Of a DNA stretch of 64,000 bases, positions 1 through 12,100 are shown in pieces. The stretch's first letter is position 1; the number at the start of each line of letters is the position of its first letter. Origin of the DNA: Auanema rhodensis (lineage: Eukaryota; Nematoda; Chromadorea; Rhabditida; Rhabditidae); contig OZ059895.1 in assembly GCA_964057225.1 (NCBI GenBank), forward strand, positions 22,950,688-23,014,687, written 5' to 3'. Position numbers and translations under genes: made by a program. The notes under the pieces were generated by a model. It saw nothing but the letters and a program-made list of their open reading frames with translations. It was not told where the DNA came from and did no database searches.

Positions 1-351
1 TGTGAACTTATATCAGTTGATATCGCGGTGCATTTTTAAGCTAGCGCAAATCTGATAACACAGATCGACGCAGCTTAAAAATCCGCATCGAATGCACTAT
101 ACTACATTGAGAAACGCTTAATACAAAAATTAGTTATGATCGTTTGAAAAATGATGCATTAGTGTATGTTGAGTTTCCATGTACACTCAACAATGCTTCC
201 AAAAACATTTTGACAAAAATTTTTTCGAAAAATTTCAATATAATTTAGCAAAAAGTAGATGTTTTTAGATTCCTTTTTTCATGGCAAAGACGATGGACAA
301 TGTTATTCAACGAAAAAATTAATTCTTCAGGGTGAAAATCGAGGATATAAG
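1..351 (+). repeat. First monomer, with a type B-like 3' segment
   Basis: This complete monomer differs from most of its left-arm neighbours. It has GATATCGCGG instead of GATATCTCGG at phases 19-28, TCAATATAA instead of TCAAAATAA near phase 235, CATGGC in place of CAAGGC near phase 290, and TTAATTCTTC at phases 319-328. The last two-thirds of the 3' half therefore resembles the right-arm subfamily. It may be a boundary or gene-conversion product, or the edge of another block outside the window. The window start coincides with phase 1 only because phase 1 was defined here. Confidence 0.85.
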
Positions 352-378
352 TGTGAACTTATATCAGTTGATATCTCG

Positions 379-448
379 GTGCATTTTTAAGCTAGCGCAA
401 ATCTGATAACACAGATCGACGCAGCTTAAAAATCCGCATCGAATGCAC
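379..448. other. Nested imperfect dyad in each monomer (phases 28-97)
   Basis: Shown here in the second monomer; present in essentially every unit of both arms. From outside in, GTGCATT (28-34) pairs with AATGCAC (91-97), ATTTTTAAGCT (32-42) with AGCTTAAAAAT (72-82), GCG (44-46) with CGC (69-71), and ATCTG (50-54) with CAGAT (61-65), leaving the 6-base loop ATAACA. The outer and middle arms overlap, so they are alternatives at their junction. The 11-bp arm pair is perfect in most copies. In satellites such symmetry could allow cruciform extrusion or dimeric protein binding; neither is shown by sequence alone. Confidence 0.85.
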
Positions 449-518
449 TATACTACATTGAGAAACGCTTAATACAAAAATTAGTTATGATCGTTTGAAA
501 AATGATGCATTAGTGTAT

Positions 519-542
519 GTTGAGTTTCCATGTACACTCAAC
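519..542. other. Second dyad in each monomer (phases 168-191)
   Basis: GTTGAGT (168-174) and ACTCAAC (185-191) are perfect 7-bp inverted arms around a 10-base spacer containing CATGTAC. The common A/T variation at phase 193 adds or removes a pair at the foot of the stem when combined with phase 166. Several right-arm variants break the stem without compensation (GTAGAGT, GTTAAGT, and a 3-bp deletion), so this dyad is not strictly conserved. Confidence 0.75.
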
Positions 543-571
543 AATGCTTCCAAAAACATTTTGACAAAAAT

Positions 572-583
572 TTTTTCGAAAAA
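572..583. other. TTCGAA-centred 12-bp palindrome (phases 221-232)
   Basis: TTTTTCGAAAAA is a perfect palindrome within a T-run followed by an A-run. It lies three bases beyond the phase at which the left arm is broken at the orientation switch (phase 218). Variants replace the central CG with CA or TG in many copies (for example near 5490, 7948 and 8649 on the left, and in the TTTTTTGAAAAA form on the right). That is the direction expected from loss of a CpG. Confidence 0.75.
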
Positions 584-1053
584 TTTCAAAATAATTTAGC
601 AAAAAGTAGATGTTTTTAGATTCCATTTTTCAAGGCAAAGACGATGGACAATGTTATACAACGAAAAAATCATTCCTTCAGGGTGAAAATCGAGGATATA
701 AGTGTGAACTTATATCAGTTGATATCTCGGTGCATTTTTAAGCTAGCGCAAATCTGATAACACAGATCGACGCAGCTTAAAAATCCGCATCGAATGCACT
801 AAACTACATTGAGAAACGCTTGATACAAAAATTAGTTATGATCGTTTGAAAAATGATGCATTAGTGTATGTTGAGTTTCCATGTACACTCAACATTGCTT
901 CCAAAAACATTTTGACAAAAATTTTTTCGAAAAATTTCAAAATAATTTAGCAAAAAGTAGATGTTTTTAGATTCCTTTTTTCAAGGCAAAGACGATGGAC
1001 AATGTTATTCAACGAAAAAATTATTCCTTCAGGGTGAAAATCGAGGATATAAG

Positions 1054-4000
1054 TGTGAACTTATATCAGTTGATATCTCGGTGCATTTTTAAGCTAGCGC
1101 AAATCTGATAACACAGATCGACACAGCTTAAAAATCCGCATCGAATGCACTATACTACATTGAGAAACGCTTAATACAAAAATTAGTTATGATCGTTTGA
1201 AAAATGATGCATTAGTGTATGTTGAGTTTCCATGTACACTCAACATTGCTTCCAAAAACATTTTGACAAAAATTTTTTCGAAAAATTTCAGAATAATTTA
1301 GCAAAAAGTAGATGTTTTTAGATTCCTTTTTTCAAGGCAAAGACGATGGACAATGTTATTCAACGAAAAAATTATTCCTTCAGGGTGAAAATCGAGGATA
1401 TAAGTGTGAACTTATATCAGTTGATATCTCGGTGCATTTTTAAGCTAGCGCAAATCTGATAACACAGATCGACGCAGCTTAAAAATCCGCATCGAATGCA
1501 CTATACTACATTGAGAAACGCTTAATACTAAAATTAGTTATGATCGTTTGAAAAATGATGCATTAGTGTATGTTGAGTTTCCATGTACACTCAACAATGC
1601 TTCCAAAAACATTTTGACAAAAATTTTTTCGAAAAATTTCAAAATAATTTAGCAAAAAGTAGATGTTTTTAGATTCCATTTTTCAAGGCAAAGACGATGG
1701 ACAATGTTATACAACGAAAAAATTATTCCTTCAGGGTGAAAATCGAGGATATAAGTGTGAACTTATATCAGTTGATGTCTCGGTGCATTTTTAAGCTAGC
1801 GCAAATCTGATAACACAGATCGACGCAGCTTAAAAATCCGCATCGAATGCACTAAACTACATTGAGAAACGCTTGATACAAAAATTAGTTATGATCGTTT
1901 GAAAAATGATGCATTAGTGTATGTTGAGTTTCCATGTACACTCAACATTGCTTCCAAAAACATTTTGACAAAAATTTTTTCGAAAAATTTCAAAATAATT
2001 TAGCAAAAAGTAGATGTTTTTAGATTCCTTTTTTCAAGGCAAAGACGATGGACAATGTTATTCAACGAAAAAATTATTCCTTCAGGGTGAAAATCGAGGA
2101 TATAAGTGTGAACTTATATCAGTTGATATCTCGGTGCATTTTTAAGCTAGCGCAAATCTGATAACACAGATCGACGCAGCTTAAAAATCCGCATCGAATG
2201 CACTATACTACATTGAGAAACGCTTAATACAAAAATTAGTTATGATCGTTTGAAAAATGATGCATTAGTGTATGTTGAGTTTCCATGTACACTCAACAAT
2301 GCTTCCAAAAACATTTTGACAAAAATTTTTTCGAAAAATTTCAAAATAATTTAGCAAAAAGTAGATGTTTTTAGATTCCTTTTTCCAAGGCAAAGACGAT
2401 GGACAATGTTATTCAACGAAAAAATTATTCCTTCAGGGTGAAAATCGAGGATATAAGTGTGAACTTATATCAGTTGATATCTCGGTGCATTTTTAAGCTA
2501 GCGCAAATCTGATAACACAGATCGACGCAGCTTAAAAATCCGCATCGAATGCACTATACTACATTGAGAAACGCTTAATACAAAAATTAGTTATGATCGT
2601 TTGAAAAATGATGCATTAGTGTATGTTGAGTTTCCATGTACACTCAACAATGCTTCCAAAAACATTTTGACAAAAATTTTTTCGAAAAATTTCAAAATAA
2701 TTTAGCAAAAAGTAGATGTTTTTAGATTCCTTTTTTCAAGGCAAAGACGATGGACAATGTTATTCAACGAAAAAATTATTCCTTCAGGGTGAAAATCGAG
2801 GATATAAGTGTGAATTTATATCAGTTGATATCTCGGTGCATTTTTAAGCTAGCGCAAATCTGATAACACAGATCGACGCAGCTTAAAAATCCGCATCGAA
2901 TGCACTAAACTACATTGAGAAACGCTTGATACAAAAATTAGTTATGATCGTTTGAAAAATGATGCATTAGTGTATGTTGAGTTTCCATGTACACTCAACA
3001 TTGCTTCCAAAAACATTTTGACAAAAATTTTTTCGAAAAATTTCAAAATAATTTAGCAAAAAGTAGATGTTTTTAGATTCCTTTTTTCAAGGCAAAGACG
3101 ATGGACAATGTTATTCAACGAAAAAATTATTCCTTCAGGGTGAAAATCGAGGATATAAGTGTGAACTTATATCAGTTGATATCTCGGTGCATTTTTAAGC
3201 TAGCGCAAATCTGATAACACAGATCGACGCAGCTTAAAAATCCGCATCGAATGCACTATACTACATTGAGAAACGCTTAATACAAAAATTAGTTATGATC
3301 GTTTGAAAAATGATGCATTAGTGTATGTTGAGTTTCCATGTACACTCAACATTGCTTCCAAAAACATTTTGACAAAAATTTTTTCGAAAAATTTCAAAAT
3401 AATTTAGCAAAAAGTAGATGTTTTTAGATTCCTTTTTTCAAGGCGAAGACGATGGACAATGTTATTCAACGAAAAAATTATTCCTTCAGGGTGAAAATCG
3501 AGGATATAAGTGTGAACTTATATCAGTTGATATCTCGGTGCATTTTTAAGCTAGCGCAAATCTGATAACACAGATCGACGCAGCTTAAAAATCCGCATCG
3601 AATGCACTATACTACATTGAGAAACGCTTAATACAAAAATTAGTTATGATCGTTTGAAAAATGATGCATTAGTGTATGTTGAGTTTCCATGTACACTCAA
3701 CATTGCTTCCAAAAACATTTTGACAAAAATTTTTTCGAAAAATTTCAAAATAATTTAGCAAAAAGTAGATGTTTTTAGATTCCTTTTTTCAAGGCAAAGA
3801 CGATGGACAATGTTTTTCAACGAAAAAATTATTCCTTCAGGGTGAAAATCGAGGATATAAGTGTGAACTTATATCAGTTGATATCTCGGTGCATTTTTAA
3901 GCTAGCGCAAATCTGATAACACAGATCGACGCAGCTTAAAAATCCGCATCGAATGCACTATACTACATTGAGAAACGCTTAATACAAAAATTAGTTATGA

Positions 4001-4914
4001 TCGTTTGAAAAATGATGCATTAGTGTATGTTGAGTTTCCATGTACACTCAACATTGCTTCCAAAAACATTTTGACAAAAATTTTTTCGAAAAATTTCAAA
4101 ATAATTTAGCAAAAAGTAGATGTTTTTAGATTCCTTTTTTCAAGGCAAAGACGATGGACAATGTTATTCAACGAAAAAATTATTCCTTCAGGGTGAAAAT
4201 CGAGGATATAAGTGTGAACTTATATCAGTTGATATCTCGGTGCATTTTTAAGCTAGCGCAAATCTGATAACACAGATCGACGCAGCTTAAAAATCCGCAT
4301 CGAATGCACTATACTACATTGAGAAACGCTTAATACAAAAATTAGTTATGATCGTTTGAAAAATGATGCATTAGTGTATGTTGAGTTTCCATGTACACTC
4401 AACATTGCTTCCAAAAACATTTTGACAAAAATTTTTTCGAAAAATTTCAAAATAATTTAGCAAAAAGTAGATGTTTTTAGATTCCTTTTTTCAAGGCAAA
4501 GACGATGGACAATGTTATTCAACGAAAAAATTATTCCTTCAGGGTGAAAATCGAGGATATAAGTGTGAACTTATATCAGTTGATATCTCGGTGCATTTTT
4601 AAGCTAGCGCAAATCTGATAACACAGATCGACGCAGCTTAAAAATCCGCATCGAATGCACTATACTACATTGAGAAACGCTTAATACAAAAATTAGTTAT
4701 GATCGTTTGAAAAATGATGCATTAGTGTATGTTGAGTTTCCATGTACACTCAACAATGCTTCCAAAAACATTTTGACAAAAATTTTTTCGAAAAATTTCA
4801 AAATAATTTAGCAAAAAGTAGATGTTTTTAGATTCCTTTTTTCAAGGCAAAGACGATGGACAATGTTATTCAACGAAAAATTTAATTCTTCAGGGTGAAA
4901 ATCGAGGATATAAG
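1054..4914 (+). repeat. 11-monomer block, copy 1
   Basis: Eleven consecutive monomers whose private variants recur in the same order about 8.07 kb downstream (9127-12986). The first has GATCGACACAG plus TCAGAATAA, the second AATACTAAAA plus TATACAACG, the third GATGTCTCGG plus AAACTAC. The fourth has TTTTTCCAAGG, the sixth GAATTTATATC, the eighth GTTTTTCAACG and the eleventh AAATTTAATTC. Copy 1 has one monomer (3160-3510) not matched in copy 2. The order of rare markers makes chance recurrence very unlikely, so this is read as a segmental duplication. Confidence 0.85.
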
Positions 4915-7900
4915 TGTGAACTTATATCAGTTGATATCTCGGTGCATTTTTAAGCTAGCGCAAATCTGATAACACAGATCGACGCAGCTTAAAAATCCGC
5001 ATCGAATGCACTATACTACATTGAGAAACGCTTGATACAAAAATTAGTTATGATCGTTTGAAAAATGATGCATTAGTGTATGTTGAGTTTCCATGTACAC
5101 TCAACAATGCTTCCAAAAACATTTTGACAAAAATTTTTTCGAAAAATTTCAAAATAATTTAGCAAAAAGTAGATGTTTTTAGATTTCTTTTTCCAAGGCA
5201 AAGACGATGGACAATGTTATTCAACGAAAAAATTATTCCTTCAGGGTGAAAATCGAGGATATAAGTGTGAACTTATATCAGTTGATATCTCGGTGCATTT
5301 TTAAGCTAGCGCAAATCTGATAACACAGATCGACGCAGCTTAAAAATCCGCATCGAATGCACTATACTACATTGAGAAACGCTTGATACAAAAATTAGTT
5401 ATGATCGTTTGAAAAATGATGCATTAGTGTATGTTGAGTTTCCATGTACACTCAACATTGCTTCCAAAAACATTTTGACAAAAATTTTTTCAAAAAATTT
5501 CAAAATAATTTAGCAAAAAGTAGATGTTTTTAGATTCCTTTTTTCAAGGCAAAGACGATGGACAATGTTATTCAACGAAAAAATTATTCCTTCAGGGTGA
5601 AAATCGAGGATATAAGTGTGAACTTATATCAGTTGATATCTCGGTGCATTTTTAAGCTAGCGCAAATCTGATAACACAGATCGACGCAGCTTAAAAATCC
5701 GCATCGAATGCACTATACTACATTGAGAAACGCTTAATACAAAAATTAGTTATGATCGTTTGAAAAATGATGCATTAGTGTATGTTGAGTTTCCATGTAC
5801 ACTCAACATTGCTTCCAAAAACATTTTGACAAAAATTTTTTCGAAAAATTTCAAAATAATTTAGCAAAAAGTAGATGTTTTTAGATTCCTTTTTTCAAGG
5901 CAAAGACGATGGACAATGTTATTCAACGAAAAAATTATTCCTTCAGGGTGAAAATCGAGGATATAAGTGTGAACTTATATCAGTTGATATCTCGGTGCAT
6001 TTTTAAGCTAGCGCAAATCTGATAACACAGATCGACGCAGCTTAAAAATCCGCATCGAATGCACTATACTACATTGAGAAACGCTTAATACAAAAATTAG
6101 TTATGATCGTTTGAAAAATGATGCATTAGTGTATGTTGAGTTTCCATGTACACTCAACATTGCTTCCAAAAACATTTTGACAAAAATTTTTTCGAAAAAT
6201 TTCAAAATAATTTAGCAAAAAGTAGATGTTTTTAGATTCCTTTTTTCAAGGCAAAGACGATGGACAATGTTTTTCAACGAAAAAATTATTCCTTCAGGGT
6301 GAAAATCGAGGATATAAGTGTGAACTTATATCAGTTGATATCTCGGTGCATTTTTAAGCTAGCGCAAATCTGATAACACAGATCGACGCAGCTTAAAAAT
6401 CCGCATCGAATGCACTATACTACATTGAGAAACGCTTAATACAAAAATTAGTTATGATCGTTTGAAAAATGATGCATTAGTGTATGTTGAGTTTCCATGT
6501 ACACTCAACATTGCTTCCAAAAACATTTTGACAAAAATTTTTTCGAAAAATTTCAAAATAATTTAGCAAAAAGTAGATGTTTTTAGATTCCTTTTTTCAA
6601 GGCAAAGACGATGGACAATGTTATTCAACGAAAAAATTATTCCTTCAGGGTGAAAATCGAGGATATAAGTGTGAACTTATATCAGTTGATATCTCGGTGC
6701 ATTTTTAAGCTAGCGCAAATCTGATAACACAGATCGACGCAGCTTAAAAATCCGCATCGAATGCACTATACTACATTGAGAAACGCTTAATACAAAAATT
6801 AGTTATGATCGTTTGAAAAATGATGCATTAGTGTATGTTGAGTTTCCATGTACACTCAACATTGCTTCCAAAAACATTTTGACAAAAATTTTTTCGAAAA
6901 ATTTCAAAATAATTTAGCAAAAAGTAGATGTTTTTAGATTCCTTTTTTCAAGGCAAAGACGATGGACAATGTTATTCAACGAAAAAATTATTCCTTCAGG
7001 GTGAAAATCGAGGATATAAGTGTGAACTTATATCAGTTGATATCTCGGTGCATTTTTAAGCTAGCGCAAATCTGATAACACAGATCGACGCAGCTTAAAA
7101 ATCCGCATCGAATGCACTATACTACATTGAGAAACGCTTAATACAAAAATTAGTTATGATCGTTTGAAAAATGATGCATTAGTGTATGTTGAGTTTCCAT
7201 GTACACTCAACAATGCTTCCAAAAACATTTTGACAAAAATTTTTTCGAAAAATTTCAAAATAATTTAGCAAAAAGTAGATGTTTTTAGATTCCTTTTTTC
7301 AAGGCAAAGACGATGGACAATGTTATTCAACGAAAAATTTAATTCTTCAGGGTGAAAATCGAGGATATAAGTGTGAACTTATATCAGTTGATATCTCGGT
7401 GCATTTTTAAGCTAGCGCAAATCTGATAACACAGATCGACGCAGCTTAAAAATCCGCATCGAATGCACTATACTACATTGAGAAACGCTTGATACAAAAA
7501 TTAGTTATGATCGTTTGAAAAATGATGCATTAGTGTATGTTGAGTTTCCATGTACACTCAACAATGCTTCCAAAAACATTTTGACAAAAATTTTTTCGAA
7601 AAATTTCAAAATAATTTAGCAAAAAGTAGATGTTTTTAGATTTCTTTTTCCAAGGCAAAGACGATGGACAATGTTATTCAACGAAAAAATTATTCCTTCA
7701 GGGTGAAAATCGAGGATATAAGTGTGAACTTATATCAGTTGATATCTCGGTGCATTTTTAAGCTAGCGCAAATCTGATAACACAGATCGACGCAGCTTAA
7801 AAATCCGCATCGAATGCACTATACTACATTGAGAAACGCTTGATACAAAAATTAGTTATGATCGTTTGAAAAATGATGCATTAGTGTATGTTGAGTTTCC

Positions 7901-8073
7901 ATGTACACTCAACATTGCTTCCAAAAACATTTTGACAAAAATTTTTTCAAAAAATTTCAAAATAATTTAGCAAAAAGTAGATGTTTTTAGATTCCTTTTT
8001 TCAAGGCAAAGACGATGGACAATGTTATTCAACGAAAAAATTATTCCTTCAGGGTGAAAATCGAGGATATAAG
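3160..8073 (+). repeat. Two adjacent 7-monomer higher-order units (2457 bp each)
   Basis: Monomers at 3160-5616 and 5617-8073 align one to one. The GTTTTTCAACG variant falls in the second monomer of each unit. AAATTTAATTCTTC is in the fifth. CTTGATAC with TTTCTTTTTCC is in the sixth. CTTGATAC with TTTTTTCAAAAAA is in the seventh. The only difference I noticed is GGCGAAGAC in the first copy versus GGCAAAGAC in the second. Such near-identity across 2.4 kb indicates recent tandem duplication of the whole 7-mer. Confidence 0.88.
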
Positions 8074-8775
8074 TGTGAACTTATATCAGTTGATATCTCG
8101 GTGCATTTTTAAGCTAGCGCAAATCTGATAACACAGATCGACGCAGCTTAAAAATCCGCATCGAATGCACTATACTACATTGAGAAACGCTTGATACAAA
8201 AATTAGTTATGATCGTTTGAAAAATGATGCATTAGTGTATGTTGAGTTTCCATGTACACTCAACAATGCTTCCAAAAACATTTTGACAAAAATTTTTTCG
8301 AAAAATTTCAAAATAATTTAGCAAAAAGTAGATGTTTTTAGATTTCTTTTTCCAAGGCAAAGACGATGGACAATGTTATTCAACGAAAAAATTATTCCTT
8401 CAGGGTGAAAATCGAGGATATAAGTGTGAACTTATATCAGTTGATATCTCGGTGCATTTTTAAGCTAGCGCAAATCTGATAACACAGATCGACGCAGCTT
8501 AAAAATCCGCATCGAATGCACTATACTACATTGAGAAACGCTTGATACAAAAATTAGTTATGATCGTTTGAAAAATGATGCATTAGTGTATGTTGAGTTT
8601 CCATGTACACTCAACATTGCTTCCAAAAACATTTTGACAAAAATTTTTTCAAAAAATTTCAAAATAATTTAGCAAAAAGTAGATGTTTTTAGATTCCTTT
8701 TTTCAAGGCAAAGACGATGGACAATGTTATTCAACGAAAAAATTATTCCTTCAGGGTGAAAATCGAGGATATAAG
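7372..8775 (+). repeat. Tandem dimer duplication (702 bp x 2)
   Basis: The last two monomers of the second 7-mer (7372-8073) are immediately repeated at 8074-8775. Both copies keep the pair of signatures CTTGATAC/TTTCTTTTTCC followed by CTTGATAC/TTTTTTCAAAAAA. This is a younger event than the 7-mer duplication, because it sits on the end of only the second unit. Confidence 0.87.
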
Positions 8776-9126
8776 TGTGAACTTATATCAGTTGATATCT
8801 CGGTGCATTTTTAAGCTAGCGCAAATCTGATAACACAGATCGACGCAGCTTAAAAATCCGCATCGAATGCACTATACTACATTGAGAAACGCTTAATACA
8901 AAAATTAGTTATGATCGTTTGAAAAATGATGCATTAGTGTATGTTGAGTTTCCATGTACACTCAACAATGCTTCCAAAAACATTTTGACAAAAATTTTTT
9001 CGAAAAATTTCAAAATAATTTAGCAAAAAGTAGATGTTTTTAGATTCCTTTTTCCAAGGCAAAGACGATGGACAATGTTATTCAACGAAAAAATTATTCC
9101 TTCAGGGTGAAAATCGAGGATATAAG

Positions 9127-12100
9127 TGTGAACTTATATCAGTTGATATCTCGGTGCATTTTTAAGCTAGCGCAAATCTGATAACACAGATCGACACAGC
9201 TTAAAAATCCGCATCGAATGCACTATACTACATTGAGAAACGCTTAATACAAAAATTAGTTATGATCGTTTGAAAAATGATGCATTAGTGTATGTTGAGT
9301 TTCCATGTACACTCAACATTGCTTCCAAAAACATTTTGACAAAAATTTTTTCGAAAAATTTCAGAATAATTTAGCAAAAAGTAGATGTTTTTAGATTCCT
9401 TTTTTCAAGGCAAAGACGATGGACAATGTTATTCAACGAAAAAATTATTCCTTCAGGGTGAAAATCGAGGATATAAGTGTGAACTTATATCAGTTGATAT
9501 CTCGGTGCATTTTTAAGCTAGCGCAAATCTGATAACACAGATCGACGCAGCTTAAAAATCCGCATCGAATGCACTATACTACATTGAGAAACGCTTAATA
9601 CTAAAATTAGTTATGATCGTTTGAAAAATGATGCATTAGTGTATGTTGAGTTTCCATGTACACTCAACAATGCTTCCAAAAACATTTTGACAAAAATTTT
9701 TTCGAAAAATTTCAAAATAATTTAGCAAAAAGTAGATGTTTTTAGATTCCATTTTTCAAGGCAAAGACGATGGACAATGTTATACAACGAAAAAATTATT
9801 CCTTCAGGGTGAAAATCGAGGATATAAGTGTGAACTTATATCAGTTGATGTCTCGGTGCATTTTTAAGCTAGCGCAAATCTGATAACACAGATCGACGCA
9901 GCTTAAAAATCCGCATCGAATGCACTAAACTACATTGAGAAACGCTTGATACAAAAATTAGTTATGATCGTTTGAAAAATGATGCATTAGTGTATGTTGA
10001 GTTTCCATGTACACTCAACATTGCTTCCAAAAACATTTTGACAAAAATTTTTTCGAAAAATTTCAAAATAATTTAGCAAAAAGTAGATGTTTTTAGATTC
10101 CTTTTTTCAAGGCAAAGACGATGGACAATGTTATTCAACGAAAAAATTATTCCTTCAGGGTGAAAATCGAGGATATAAGTGTGAACTTATATCAGTTGAT
10201 ATCTCGGTGCATTTTTAAGCTAGCGCAAATCTGATAACACAGATCGACGCAGCTTAAAAATCCGCATCGAATGCACTATACTACATTGAGAAACGCTTAA
10301 TACAAAAATTAGTTATGATCGTTTGAAAAATGATGCATTAGTGTATGTTGAGTTTCCATGTACACTCAACATTGCTTCCAAAAACATTTTGACAAAAATT
10401 TTTTCGAAAAATTTCAGAATAATTTAGCAAAAAGTAGATGTTTTTAGATTCCTTTTTTCAAGGCAAAGACGATGGACAATGTTATTCAACGAAAAAATTA
10501 TTCCTTCAGGGTGAAAATCGAGGATATAAGTGTGAACTTATATCAGTTGATATCTCGGTGCATTTTTAAGCTAGCGCAAATCTGATAACACAGATCGACG
10601 CAGCTTAAAAATCCGCATCGAATGCACTATACTACATTGAGAAACGCTTAATACAAAAATTAGTTATGATCGTTTGAAAAATGATGCATTAGTGTATGTT
10701 GAGTTTCCATGTACACTCAACAATGCTTCCAAAAACATTTTGACAAAAATTTTTTCGAAAAATTTCAAAATAATTTAGCAAAAAGTAGATGTTTTTAGAT
10801 TCCTTTTTCCAAGGCAAAGACGATGGACAATGTTATTCAACGAAAAAATTATTCCTTCAGGGTGAAAATCGAGGATATAAGTGTGAACTTATATCAGTTG
10901 ATATCTCGGTGCATTTTTAAGCTAGCGCAAATCTGATAACACAGATCGACGCAGCTTAAAAATCCGCATCGAATGCACTATACTACATTGAGAAACGCTT
11001 AATACAAAAATTAGTTATGATCGTTTGAAAAATGATGCATTAGTGTATGTTGAGTTTCCATGTACACTCAACAATGCTTCCAAAAACATTTTGACAAAAA
11101 TTTTTTCAAAAAATTTCAAAATAATTTAGCAAAAAGTAGATGTTTTTAGATTCCTTTTTTCAAGGCAAAGACGATGGACAATGTTATTCAACGAAAAAAT
11201 TATTCCTTCAGGGTGAAAATCGAGGATATAAGTGTGAATTTATATCAGTTGATATCTCGGTGCATTTTTAAGCTAGCGCAAATCTGATAACACAGATCGA
11301 CGCAGCTTAAAAATCCGCATCGAATGCACTGAACTACATTGAGAAACGCTTGATACAAAAATTAGTTATGATCGTTTGAAAAATGATGCATTAGTGTATG
11401 TTGAGTTTCCATGTACACTCAACATTGCTTCCAAAAACATTTTGACAAAAATTTTTTCGAAAAATTTCAAAATAATTTAGCAAAAAGTAGATGTTTTTAG
11501 ATTCCTTTTTTCAAGGCAAAGACGATGGACAATGTTATTCAACGAAAAAATTATTCCTTCAGGGTGAAAATCGAGGATATAAGTGTGAACTTATATCAGT
11601 TGATATCTCGGTGCATTTTTAAGCTAGCGCAAATCTGATAACACAGATCGACGCAGCTTAAAAATCCGCATCGAATGCACTATACTACATTGAGAAACGC
11701 TTAATACAAAAATTAGTTATGATCGTTTGAAAAATGATGCATTAGTGTATGTTGAGTTTCCATGTACACTCAACATTGCTTCCAAAAACATTTTGACAAA
11801 ATTTTTTCGAAAAATTTCAAAATAATTTAGCAAAAAGTAGATGTTTTTAGATTCCTTTTTTCAAGGCAAAGACGATGGACAATGTTTTTCAACGAAAAAA
11901 TTATTCCTTCAGGGTGAAAATCGAGGATATAAGTGTGAACTTATATCAGTTGATATCTCGGTGCATTTTTAAGCTAGCGCAAATCTGATAACACAGATCG
12001 ACGCAGCTTAAAAATCCGCATCGAATGCACTATACTACATTGAGAAACGCTTAATACAAAAATTAGTTATGATCGTTTGAAAAATGATGCATTAGTGTAT

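Larger units (their letters stand above)
352..702 (+). repeat. Representative 351-bp monomer (anatomy)
   Basis: This unit can serve as the reference for the repeat. By phase (window position minus 351): short dyads flank phase 1 (ATAAGT/ACTTAT around the unit boundary; ATATCA/TGATAT at 10-15 and 18-23). A nested dyad covers 28-97, a second dyad 168-191, and a palindrome 221-232. Sites that normally occur once per monomer are GATATC (19-24), GCTAGC (40-45), ATGCAT (154-159) and TTCGAA (224-229), which would give a 351-bp digestion ladder. A-tracts and T-tracts cluster at phases 200-325. I saw no evidence that the 351 bp is built from two related halves. This copy also carries the ATTTTTC and TATACAACG variants near phases 284 and 307. 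Confidence 0.95.

Noticed and set aside
1-351. Monomer as an internal dimer of two about 175-bp halves
   Set aside because: Only short shared words such as ACAAAAATT (phases 123 and 213) were found, at a spacing that does not fit half a unit.
379-448. Intrinsic terminator or structured RNA from the phase 28-97 hairpin
   Set aside because: The hairpin is present in every satellite monomer with no adjacent gene. The stem is interrupted and AT-rich, and the context is eukaryotic heterochromatin rather than a bacterial operon.
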